Assembly (NCBI GenBank): GCA_947564305.1
Contig: CANOBT010000025.1
Coordinates: 1-49,714 of the forward strand
Origin: an uncultured Lachnospiraceae bacterium
GTDB lineage: Bacteria > Bacillota_A > Clostridia > Lachnospirales > Lachnospiraceae
DNA length: 49,714 nucleotides
Reading direction: 5' to 3'
The notes beneath the pieces were generated by a model. That model did not search any database. It was not told the origin of the DNA and saw only the letters and a program-made list of their open reading frames with translations. The position numbers were made by a program, and so were the translations under genes. Every line of letters begins with the position of its first letter. Positions within the stretch are counted from its first letter, which is position 1. Shown piece by piece: positions 16,285 through 24,083 of this stretch.

Positions 16285-16998
16285 TTATGATCTCAGACCG
16301 TTGATCGTTGTCATGACTTCATCCGATGTCTGCACCATCTTCAAGGCATAAGAATACGCCCTCTGTGTCTCGATCAGCTTTGAGATCTCATCCGCCGTAT
16401 CCACTCCGGACATCTCCAGAGAATGGTCTACAAGCGCCGCGCCACGTATCAAATAAGGATCACCGTTCTTAGCAACTGGCGTAAACTCATTATGGCCGCT
16501 GCTCATCATTCCGTCCAAGATATCAAATCCATACACTCCGATTTCCCCGCTCAGTTCCTTGTTCTCTCCTACAAGGATTGGATTCTGATTCTCGTCCAGA
16601 ACAAAATTTCCATTATCATTTACCAGGTAAAAAACATCTCCCCGCTGCGAAAGACTAAAGTGTCCGTTTCTCGTATAAGTCACTTCGCCTGTAACAGGGC
16701 TGAGAAGCATAAAGAAGCCGTCCTCCAGGATTGTATAATCGAATTCTCCTCCCGTAGTCATCGGTGCGGTCGGATCGAATTTCGTATTCGTCTTCTCCAC
16801 TGTAATGCCGACACCTGCCTTAAGCGGAGTATCCTCACCCGTATAGTTATTCAGGTTGTAATACATCAGATCTGAAAATACGGCTGACTTCGGTTTATAA
16901 CCATAGTTGTTCACGCTCGCAAAGTTGTTGGCAATGACGTCCATCTTTCTCTGCTCTTCAATAGCCCCCCTTGCGGCAGTGTAAAATGACGTGTACAT
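16285..16998 (-). CDS. flgG: Flagellar distal rod protein, FlgG-like
   Basis: A 237-aa axial protein of the FlgE/F/G family. The N-terminus has the rod/hook signature (I-A-N-N-F-A-S-V-N-N-Y-G-Y-K), a central T-Y-T-R-N-G-H-F segment, and a C-terminal helix E-T-Q-R-A-Y-S-Y...Q-T-S-D-E-V that stacks in the flagellar axis. A G-V-G-I-T-V-E segment near residue 65 favours FlgG over FlgF, but the two are hard to separate by eye. The protein has no signal peptide and is expected to be exported by the flagellar type III system. GAGAGGAG lies just before the ATG. It forms a pair with the upstream paralogue, like flhO-flhP in Bacillus. Confidence 0.82.
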   Translation of the reverse strand: MYTSFYTAARGAIEEQRKMDVIANNFASVNNYGYKPKSAVFSDLMYYNLNNYTGEDTPLKAGVGITVEKTNTKFDPTAPMTTGGEFDYTILEDGFFMLLSPVTGEVTYTRNGHFSLSQRGDVFYLVNDNGNFVLDENQNPILVGENKELSGEIGVYGFDILDGMMSSGHNEFTPVAKNGDPYLIRGAALVDHSLEMSGVDTADEISKLIETQRAYSYALKMVQTSDEVMTTINGLRS

Positions 16999-17028
16999 AA
17001 ATCTCTCCTCTCTGAATTTTATTTTCTA

Positions 17029-17775
17029 TCAGTTGTTGCCGCCCAGTGTAGTAACACGGCTAATCATCTGGTCATACATCCGCAGGATCTGCGCGGAACT
17101 CTGCAGCACCCTCTGGCTGCTCATCATCCTGGTCATCTCCTCCGCCATAGATACATTGGAATCTTCGAGATAACTCTGAGTGACCGTTGTCCCCAACGGC
17201 GCCGCCTGCGGCTGAGCCGCCGCCTCGAACATGCCCCCTGTGACCTTGGTCAGCTGGTTATAATCCGCAAAATCTACAACCTGAATCGTACCAAAATACT
17301 GTTCGCCGTCCTCGCTTGTAATCCGTCCCTGAGTGTCTATGGTCAGTTCATCCGTAGTCACCTGAATCGGACCATTCGTTCCCTGTACCCGTCCTACTCC
17401 CTGCAGAACCAGATAACCGTCATCATCCAGATTAAATGAGCCGTTTCTGGTATACTGGACTCCATTAGCCGTCTGGATTACAAAGAAACCGCTGCCCGTA
17501 AGCCCCACATCCAACGGATATCCGGTCTCCCGGATGCCGCCCTCCGTGTAATCCGTCACTCTCTCATCCGCCACATCCATATGGGACACAACGCCGACCG
17601 GTGTCTTGCCTTCCTTGTCATACCGGTAAATCAGCTCATCCCGAAATGTAGTCTCCATCATCCGGTCCATCTTATAACCCGGCGTAGAAATGTTCGTCAT
17701 GTTGTTGCTGATAACATTCAGTACCCGGTTCTGTGTAATCATATTCGATGCCAGATCATAATACCCCTGAAACAT
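17029..17775 (-). CDS. flgF: Flagellar rod protein, FlgF/FlgG family
   Basis: A 248-aa rod protein. The N-terminal axial motif reads I-S-N-N-M-T-N-I-S-T-P-G-Y-K, followed by G-S-G-F-F-V-I and Y-T-R-N-G-S-F, and the C-terminal helix contains M-M-S-S-Q-R-V-L-Q-S-S-A-Q. It is the first of two adjacent FlgF/FlgG-type genes; assigning FlgF is by elimination and by order. Both lie downstream of fliA, far from the flgB/fliE rod genes. AAAGGAG precedes the ATG. No processing signal is seen, in keeping with export through the flagellar channel. Confidence 0.78.
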   Translation of the reverse strand: MFQGYYDLASNMITQNRVLNVISNNMTNISTPGYKMDRMMETTFRDELIYRYDKEGKTPVGVVSHMDVADERVTDYTEGGIRETGYPLDVGLTGSGFFVIQTANGVQYTRNGSFNLDDDGYLVLQGVGRVQGTNGPIQVTTDELTIDTQGRITSEDGEQYFGTIQVVDFADYNQLTKVTGGMFEAAAQPQAAPLGTTVTQSYLEDSNVSMAEEMTRMMSSQRVLQSSAQILRMYDQMISRVTTLGGNN

Positions 17776-17798
17776 ATCTCTGCTCTCCTTTGCTTATT

Positions 17799-18620
17799 TT
17801 ATATAAAATCTTCCATATGCGCCCTTAACTTCTTAATCGCATTGGAGTGGATCTGTGATACCCTCGGCTCACTCACCTGAAGCACATCTGCAATCTGCCG
17901 CATGTTCAGGTCTTCTATATAGTACAGAGAAATCACAAGCTGCTCATTCTCCTTCAGCTTCTTGATACCTTCCGCCAGAACTTCTGTGATCTCCTTCTTC
18001 AGAAACTGGTTCTCGGGCTGCTCGTTGGACTCCACCTGGGGAAGCTTCATCCCAATCTCATTGCCCTGAGCTTCTGCCAACACCATATCCAACGAAAGGA
18101 TATTGAACAGACTCGCCTTACGCATCGTGTCCTGATACTTCTCCGGCGTGATATTCAGATACTCTGTCACTTCCTGGATGGAAGGATAATACCCAAGTTT
18201 ATTATATAACGTTGTGACCGCATCTTCAATATCTCTTGTGTTTTTTCTTGTACTTCTCGGCACCCAGTCCTGCTTCCTTGCCAGGTCTATGATCATTCCC
18301 TTGATCCGCTTCGAGATAAATGTCTCAAACTTCACATTCTTATCCATATCGAACTTGTCGATAGCAGACATGATCGCGATGACTCCCTCGCTGATGATGT
18401 CGTCCACCTGCGAAAAACTCAGATAGATATCCCGCATCTGCAGCGCAATACTCTTCACAAGATAAATGTAGCGCATGACAAGTTCTTGTTTGACCTCCAG
18501 GGCGCCGGTCTCTTTATACAATTGTAAAAGCTCTTCATTGGACTTCTCTTTGTATTGTTCCTGCGTATCCATATTGGCTGCTCCATCTGAATTTACGAAA
18601 CTGTCAGAAAATAACTCCAC
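17799..18620 (-). CDS. fliA: Flagellar sigma factor sigma-28 (FliA/SigD)
   Basis: A 273-aa sigma-70 family protein of the FliA/WhiG type. Region 2 includes R-Y-I-Y-L-V-K-S-I-A and the D-D-I-I-S-E-G motif. Region 3 is centred on the P-S-I-Q-E-V-T segment, and region 4 holds the helix-turn-helix M-R-Q-I-A-D-V-L-Q-V-S-E-P-R-V-S-Q-I-H. It directs RNA polymerase to late flagellar and chemotaxis promoters such as the candidate before cheV. The GTG at 18620 has CAGG nearby; an ATG at 18572 with GGAG nine bases upstream is an alternative start, shortening it by 16 residues. It lies directly behind flhA; the flhF and flhG genes that usually separate the two in Firmicutes are not there. An anti-sigma FlgM gene is not in the window. 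Confidence 0.94.
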   Translation of the reverse strand: MELFSDSFVNSDGAANMDTQEQYKEKSNEELLQLYKETGALEVKQELVMRYIYLVKSIALQMRDIYLSFSQVDDIISEGVIAIMSAIDKFDMDKNVKFETFISKRIKGMIIDLARKQDWVPRSTRKNTRDIEDAVTTLYNKLGYYPSIQEVTEYLNITPEKYQDTMRKASLFNILSLDMVLAEAQGNEIGMKLPQVESNEQPENQFLKKEITEVLAEGIKKLKENEQLVISLYYIEDLNMRQIADVLQVSEPRVSQIHSNAIKKLRAHMEDFI

Positions 18621-18654
18621 TTTTTACCTGTTCATGTTATTTTCCTGAGGTTCC

Positions 18655-20763
18655 TTATTTTGGCTGCGAAGTAATATTTCCGATTGCCTGTATCTGGATA
18701 TTATTGCTGATTTCATTAAACGAAAGTACAAACATATCCGGGAAGAACTGCTCTACCAAATGATAGAAATGCAGTCTCACCACCTGGCTGGTCAGCACGA
18801 TCGGCGGCTGGCCGAGTTCCTGGAACTTCTTTACTTCATCAGAAAGCTGCGTGATAACACTCTGCATCACATCCGGGCTGAGCGCAAGATATATGCCGTT
18901 CTCCCCGTTTGTCAGGCTGGTAATAATACTCTTTTCCAAATCTGCGTCCAACGTCACTACCTTCATGGTGCCGCCTTCGCAGAATTTTCTCGTAATAGTA
19001 CGTTTCAAAGCAACACGGATATTCTCCGTAATCGTATCCAAATCCTTCACCGTCATGGCAGAATCCACGATTGTCTCGATAATGGTTTCCATATCTTTGA
19101 TCGGAATACCCTCTTTCAGAAGGTTGGTCAGTACTTTCTGGAAACCGCCGTAAGAAATCACCGCTGGGATTGCTTCCTCTACAAGCTCCGGAGCCTGCTT
19201 CCTGAGATTCTCCACCAACCGTACTACTTCCTGCCGGTTCAGCAGTTCATGGGCATGCTTCTTCACGGTCTCCGACAAATGTGTCAGCATAACAGACAGC
19301 GGGTCGATAACCGTATATCCATAAATTTCCGCCATTTCCCGCTTATCCATGGTAATCCACTTACTCGGAATACCATATGCGGGCTCTATAGTTTCAATTC
19401 CTTCAATTTCTTTCTCCACATTCGGCGGCTCCAAAGCAAGATAATAATCAATCAGAATCTCACCTCTTGCGACCTCCTCGCCTCTAATCTTGATCATATA
19501 CTGATTCGTATTCAGATAAGAACTGTCGCGAAGTCGGATAGAAGGAATGACTAACCCCATTTCCTGGGCATACTGTCTCCGGAAAATCACGATACGGTCA
19601 ATCATACGGCCGCCGCTTTCCTCATCCACAAGCGGAATCAGGCTGTACCCGAATTCCATCTCAATAGGTTCTACATTAATCAGTGAATATACACTGTTGA
19701 TATCTTTGAAATTACTTTCTTCTTCCGCAAGAAGCTGCTCTTCGTCAATCGGACCAGGACCGCCCATGCCGCCTGGACCTGCGCCGCCGACACCGGCAAG
19801 TGCCGAAACAGGTTCTCCCATCTCCTCCATACGTCTCAGGAGATAATATCCGCCAAGCATCATAACCAGCGAAATGATTCCCAACTGAATCTTTGGCATA
19901 CCCGGAACCGCAATCAATACTGCAAGCACGCCTCCGGCGATCATGATTGCCTTAGGCTGGTTAGAAAACTGCCCTGTTACTTCTATATTCAGACTGTCTT
20001 CCGCAACGGCACGTGTTACAATCATACCTGTTGCCGTAGAAATCAGAAGCGCCGGTATCTGCCCTACCAGACCGTCACCAATAGTAGCGATCGTATATAC
20101 AGAAAGCACCTCGGAAAACTCCATTCCACCCTGAACCATACCGATGATACAGCCGCCCAGGAAGTTGACTGCCGTGGTAACAATCGAAAGAGTGGCGTCA
20201 CCCTTAACGATCTTAGTAGCACCATCCATAGAACCGTAGAAGTCCGCTTCCTTCTGGATCTTATAACGTCTCTCCTTTGCCTCCGTCTCATCAATCAGCC
20301 CGGTACTCAAATCGGCGTCGATTGCCATCTGTTTACCCGGCATAGCGTCCAATGTAAAACGTGCTGCTACCTCTGCGACACGCTCCGCACCTTTGTTGAT
20401 AACAAGGAACTGGACCATTACAATGATCAGGAAGATAACAACTCCGACAACCGCATTTCCCTGCAGCACGAAGTCACCCATCGCCGCAATCACCGCTCCG
20501 GCGGAACCGCCGCTGCTGAGGATGCTTCTTGTCGTAGATACGTTAATTCCAATACGATATAATGTTGTGATCAGAAGCAGGGATGGAAAAATAGAAAATT
20601 CCAACGCTTCTTTGATATTCATACTGATCAACAGGACAATCAGTCCTATCGCCATATTTAAAATAATCATCACATCCAGCAGGACTGGATTTAACGGTAT
20701 GATCAAAAGCAGTACGATCATTACTACGATCAAAGATACCGCATTGTTCAATAGATTCTTCAT
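18655..20763 (-). CDS. flhA: Flagellar export gate protein FlhA
   Basis: A 702-aa inner-membrane component of the flagellar type III export gate. About eight membrane helices fill the first 320 residues, followed by the large cytoplasmic chaperone/substrate-binding domain. The FHIPEP-family signature region (A-R-F-T-L-D-A-M-P-G-K-Q-M-A-I-D-A-D) lies near residues 135-155. Between helices and cytoplasmic domain is an unusually Gly/Pro-rich linker (G-A-G-P-G-G-M-G-G-P-G-P, near 330). Only AAG separates the flhB stop from the ATG, so the two are probably translationally coupled. Length is typical. Confidence 0.96.
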   Translation of the reverse strand: MKNLLNNAVSLIVVMIVLLLIIPLNPVLLDVMIILNMAIGLIVLLISMNIKEALEFSIFPSLLLITTLYRIGINVSTTRSILSSGGSAGAVIAAMGDFVLQGNAVVGVVIFLIIVMVQFLVINKGAERVAEVAARFTLDAMPGKQMAIDADLSTGLIDETEAKERRYKIQKEADFYGSMDGATKIVKGDATLSIVTTAVNFLGGCIIGMVQGGMEFSEVLSVYTIATIGDGLVGQIPALLISTATGMIVTRAVAEDSLNIEVTGQFSNQPKAIMIAGGVLAVLIAVPGMPKIQLGIISLVMMLGGYYLLRRMEEMGEPVSALAGVGGAGPGGMGGPGPIDEEQLLAEEESNFKDINSVYSLINVEPIEMEFGYSLIPLVDEESGGRMIDRIVIFRRQYAQEMGLVIPSIRLRDSSYLNTNQYMIKIRGEEVARGEILIDYYLALEPPNVEKEIEGIETIEPAYGIPSKWITMDKREMAEIYGYTVIDPLSVMLTHLSETVKKHAHELLNRQEVVRLVENLRKQAPELVEEAIPAVISYGGFQKVLTNLLKEGIPIKDMETIIETIVDSAMTVKDLDTITENIRVALKRTITRKFCEGGTMKVVTLDADLEKSIITSLTNGENGIYLALSPDVMQSVITQLSDEVKKFQELGQPPIVLTSQVVRLHFYHLVEQFFPDMFVLSFNEISNNIQIQAIGNITSQPK

Positions 20764-20766
20764 CTT

Positions 20767-21840
20767 CTACACCAATTTTTTATTCATACGGAATATTTCA
20801 ACCAGTATCTCCGCTACAACTCCATAATATTCTGCCGGGATTTCACTGTCCAGCGGAGTGGAAGCATAAAGTCCCCGCGCAAGCGGTTTATTCTCAATTA
20901 CCGCAACGCCATTTTTTTCACCGATTTCTACAATCCGAAGTGCAAGTGAATCCTGCCCCTTTGCAATCAGAATCGGCGCATTGTCATGGTCAATATCATA
21001 TTTTAAGGCAACCGCATAATGGGTCGGGTTACGAATGATCACGTCAGCGTCCGCAATTCCCTGCATCATCCTGCTCCTGGCTCTCTGCTGCTGGATACTC
21101 CTGATCTTACCCTTGACCTTAGGATCTCCTTCTGTCTGTTTAAACTCTTCTTTGACCTCTTCCTTGGTCATCTTCATATCCTTTTCAAAAGACCAGAACT
21201 GATAGAACACGTCAAATCCCGCGATTGCAGCAAATACCATACCGACCTTGAGTACCATGCTTATAATCTCATTCAGCACATACGTGCAGGACGGAACGAC
21301 TGCCATATCCATCATCTTTGTGATCGTCCCCATCTCGCTTTTCAGGATATTAAACAAAAAAACTCCAAGGATAATGATCTTGATAGACGATTTCAGCAGC
21401 TCCACCAACTGCTTCACTGAAAAAAGTCCTTTAATCCCTTTGATTGGATTCAGCTTGCTGAGCTTGAATTTCAGCGGTTTCATGGTGAACAGAAATTTCG
21501 TCTGGACTCCGGTCGAAATCACTGCAAACGCAATGGAAATCAGCCCCAGCGGAATGATACATTTCAGCAGAATCCACACTGCCTGCCATCCAATCTCCTG
21601 CTGTGCTCCGAATGTCAGCCGGTTCCTCGCGCTTATCGCTGAGATATGATAAACAAGCGCCCCCTGGAGCGACTCCACCATCATAGGGAATAACAGCCGC
21701 AGGCAGAGAAAAACACCTACAAGCGAAACGACCGTGACAACGTCTTTACTCTTTGCGACGTGTCCTTCTTTTCGTTGGTCGTTCCGCTTCTTACCTGTGG
21801 CTTTTTCGGTTTTTTCCTGGCCGTTTTCATTCTCCGCCAA
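20767..21840 (-). CDS. flhB: Flagellar export switch protein FlhB
   Basis: A 357-aa protein of the export gate that switches substrate class from rod/hook to filament after autocleavage. The cleavage motif N-P-T-H starts at residue 271 and is intact. Four membrane helices lie between about 30 and 210. The N-terminus (E-K-T-E-K-A-T-G-K-K-R-N-D-Q-R-K-E-G) is the family hallmark. The start is TTG at 21840; no ATG or GTG fits, as the hallmark would be lost. It is not fused to FliR, unlike in some clostridia. The gap to fliR is 22 bp. Confidence 0.95.
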   Translation of the reverse strand: MAENENGQEKTEKATGKKRNDQRKEGHVAKSKDVVTVVSLVGVFLCLRLLFPMMVESLQGALVYHISAISARNRLTFGAQQEIGWQAVWILLKCIIPLGLISIAFAVISTGVQTKFLFTMKPLKFKLSKLNPIKGIKGLFSVKQLVELLKSSIKIIILGVFLFNILKSEMGTITKMMDMAVVPSCTYVLNEIISMVLKVGMVFAAIAGFDVFYQFWSFEKDMKMTKEEVKEEFKQTEGDPKVKGKIRSIQQQRARSRMMQGIADADVIIRNPTHYAVALKYDIDHDNAPILIAKGQDSLALRIVEIGEKNGVAVIENKPLARGLYASTPLDSEIPAEYYGVVAEILVEIFRMNKKLV

Positions 21841-21862
21841 ACGTTCTCACTTCACTTTCTTC

Positions 21863-22642
21863 CTACAAAAATGTCAAAATTCCCTGAATCGTTTTCATCA
21901 TGGTAGTCATGATCTTGTTCAGGTATTCGCCGATTGGGGAAAACATGATAAACAAAAGCCCCAGACCGACGATCAATTTGATCTGTATATTGATTACAAA
22001 TACACTGATCTGCGGTACTGCTTTGTTCAGGATACCAATCCCAACCTCCACAAGCATCTCCGCCGCTATGATCGGGATAGAAAAACGTATCCCCATATCC
22101 ACACACTGCAGGAAAATCTCAATCATCCGGACCGCCAGGCCCTGGGTGATCACAATCCCCCCATAAGGGACAATCTCCGCAGATGTAATCATAATATTTA
22201 TCAGGGCAAGATGCCCGTCTACCGCAAAAAACATCAGCATGAACCAGGTCTGTAACAGACTTCCCGTCACAGCCATCTGAGAATTACTCTGAGGATCATA
22301 CACCGTAGCCATGGAAAGCCCCATCTGATAATCTATGATATATCCCGAAAAACTGATGATAAAAAAAAACAACTGCATGACATATCCAATGATATACCCT
22401 GCCACAAATTCTTTTATCAGAAGGAATCCAAATTCGAACGTACTCGCAGTCTCAAATGCCTCTCCCGCAGAATGACTGTATACCACCAGAGTCAGGACAA
22501 GTATAAGTCCCGCCTTAAACCGGGACGGTATATTGTTCCTCCCAAAGACTGGATTCATAAGGATAAATCCCGACATCCTCATCATAATCAGCGAGAACAG
22601 CGTCAGCTGTGCGGTATCGTTAATCGCCATCGGCAATGCCAT
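21863..22642 (-). CDS. fliR: Flagellar export gate protein FliR
   Basis: A 259-aa hydrophobic protein with about six membrane helices, forming with FliP and FliQ the helical core of the export gate. Typical stretches are M-R-M-S-G-F...P-V-F-G near the N-terminus and Q-M-G-L-S-M-A in the middle. Start choice is uncertain: GAGGAG lies only two bases before the ATG at 22642, so a TTG three codons in or an ATG at 22630 may be used instead. It sits between fliQ (16 bp gap) and flhB. Confidence 0.93.
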   Translation of the reverse strand: MALPMAINDTAQLTLFSLIMMRMSGFILMNPVFGRNNIPSRFKAGLILVLTLVVYSHSAGEAFETASTFEFGFLLIKEFVAGYIIGYVMQLFFFIISFSGYIIDYQMGLSMATVYDPQSNSQMAVTGSLLQTWFMLMFFAVDGHLALINIMITSAEIVPYGGIVITQGLAVRMIEIFLQCVDMGIRFSIPIIAAEMLVEVGIGILNKAVPQISVFVINIQIKLIVGLGLLFIMFSPIGEYLNKIMTTMMKTIQGILTFL

Positions 22643-22658
22643 CACTCCTCACGCCCAC

Positions 22659-22913
22659 TTATAGCATCTCAAATATACGGACGGTAAAATCTGATAACAG
22701 GCTCATCATCCTTCCGCCCCCGAACACAAGAACAGTGCCTACCACAAGAAGTTTTGGCACAAATGTGATAGTCTGCTCATGAATCTGTGTAGCGGCCTGG
22801 ATAATAGAAATAAGGACGCCCACGACCATACTGACAATCAGAAGCGGTCCCGCAACCTGGATGATCAGCACGAACAGTTCATACATCAAATCCCCTATCT
22901 GCTCATTTGTCAT
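22659..22913 (-). CDS. fliQ: Flagellar export gate protein FliQ
   Basis: An 84-aa protein with two membrane helices, the small gate subunit. The ATG at 22913 follows GGGGAGGAG with ideal spacing; a frame reaching back to 22946 would add 11 residues with no family match. Residues Q-A-A-T-Q-I-H-E-Q-T are the typical loop between the two helices. It lies between fliP and fliR in the standard P-Q-R order. Confidence 0.93.
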   Translation of the reverse strand: MTNEQIGDLMYELFVLIIQVAGPLLIVSMVVGVLISIIQAATQIHEQTITFVPKLLVVGTVLVFGGGRMMSLLSDFTVRIFEML

Positions 22914-22995
22914 CTTCTTCTCCTCCCCAAAAACCTGATATCTCATGAAAGAGCACCCGTCAGGGCACAGAATGCTTCATGCCTTTCCGGTATGC

Positions 22996-23688
22996 TCAGT
23001 TAAAACTCGCAACAATATTTGAAAACAGTAACTCCCATCCATCTACGGTAATGAACAGCAGCAGCTTAAACGGCATGGAAATCATTGCCGGCGGCAGCAT
23101 CATCATACCCATGGACATCAGGGTACTGGAAACAACAATATCAATCAGAAGGAACGGGATATATAATAAAAATCCTGCTGTGAAACCACGTTTCAACTCA
23201 CTCGTCATAAAAGAGGGGATGACCGTTGTCATCGGAAGATCGACCAATGCCTCCACATACTCTTCCCTCTCCTCATAGTCCGCCTCATCAGGCAGTTCCT
23301 CTCCTGAAAAATCTGCGAACAGATTCAGCGAGCTTGTCTCCGTATTGCTCAGCATGAACCGCTTCAGCGGAACCTGTGCCCGCTCCAGAGCTTCCCCCTG
23401 TGTAATCTCATTGTTCCTGTATGGTGTATAAGCATCCGTATTAATCTCGGAAATGACCGGATTCATGATATATATTGTCAGAAAGATCGCAATCCCCACC
23501 AGTACCATGTTGGGCGGCGTCTGCTGGACACCCATCGCAGTCCTCAGAAAAGAAAGGATGATCATCGTCCTTGCAAACGAAGTCACCATAATCAAAAGTG
23601 ACGGCAGAAGTGATATAATCGTCAGCAGCAGCAATATGTCCAATGTTGGTACTTGTTCACCATTTACATTTATCAGTGAGTCGTACAC
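22996..23688 (-). CDS. fliP: Flagellar export gate protein FliP
   Basis: A 230-aa gate protein with four membrane helices and a central extracytoplasmic loop. Family signatures include F-A-R-T-M-I-I-L-S-F-L-R-T-A-M-G and, near the end, G-M-M-M-L-P-P-A-M-I-S-M-P-F-K. The loop contains an unusually acidic stretch (E-E-L-P-D-E-A-D-Y-E-E-R-E-E) around residue 130. No cleavable signal sequence is obvious, although many FliP proteins have one. The start is GTG, and its ribosome site GGAGG is formed by the last codons and stop of fliO. Confidence 0.95.
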   Translation of the reverse strand: MYDSLINVNGEQVPTLDILLLLTIISLLPSLLIMVTSFARTMIILSFLRTAMGVQQTPPNMVLVGIAIFLTIYIMNPVISEINTDAYTPYRNNEITQGEALERAQVPLKRFMLSNTETSSLNLFADFSGEELPDEADYEEREEYVEALVDLPMTTVIPSFMTSELKRGFTAGFLLYIPFLLIDIVVSSTLMSMGMMMLPPAMISMPFKLLLFITVDGWELLFSNIVASFN

Positions 23689-23693
23689 TAACC

Positions 23694-24038
23694 TTACCTC
23701 CTCTTCCTGCCCAGATCATTCAGCTTATCCAGCATTCCCCGGAAATCCGCTGTCCTGACATTTCCGTTTTCGTCTTCCTCCGCCAACGGAAACAGTTCTT
23801 CTTCTCTCATTTCAGACAGGATATTGACCTGGCCTGCAGTAATCCCTACAAGCAGATACTTCCCGCTCACCTGTACGATGGCGATATACCGCTCCTGGCC
23901 CAGAGTCATCTGGTCGATCAGGCGCATATAGCGGGAACTGCTGCTTTTCATTATGCCTTTGCCCAGGTATCTGCTGGCAAGATAGCTTAAGTAAATGATC
24001 AATGCCACAATAATAATCGTAGCAATCATATTCCACAT
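23694..24038 (-). CDS. fliO: Flagellar biosynthesis protein FliO
   Basis: A 114-aa protein with one N-terminal membrane helix (about residues 5-22) and a small cytoplasmic domain containing Q-M-T-L-G-Q-E-R-Y-I-A-I-V-Q-V and L-V-G-I-T-A-G-Q-V, the conserved FliO/FliZ core. FliO stabilises FliP during gate assembly. Its last codons (AAG AGG AGG TAA) double as the ribosome site of fliP, five bases away. Position between fliY and fliP is canonical. Confidence 0.9.
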   Translation of the reverse strand: MWNMIATIIIVALIIYLSYLASRYLGKGIMKSSSSRYMRLIDQMTLGQERYIAIVQVSGKYLLVGITAGQVNILSEMREEELFPLAEEDENGNVRTADFRGMLDKLNDLGRKRR

Positions 24039-24083
24039 ACGAACCCCTTCTTAATACCAATGAGAATCCTCATCCGAATTTCC

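Noticed and set aside
18760..19554. Plus-strand 264-codon frame opposite flhA
   Set aside because: Shadow frame of a highly conserved gene; no promoter or ribosome site.
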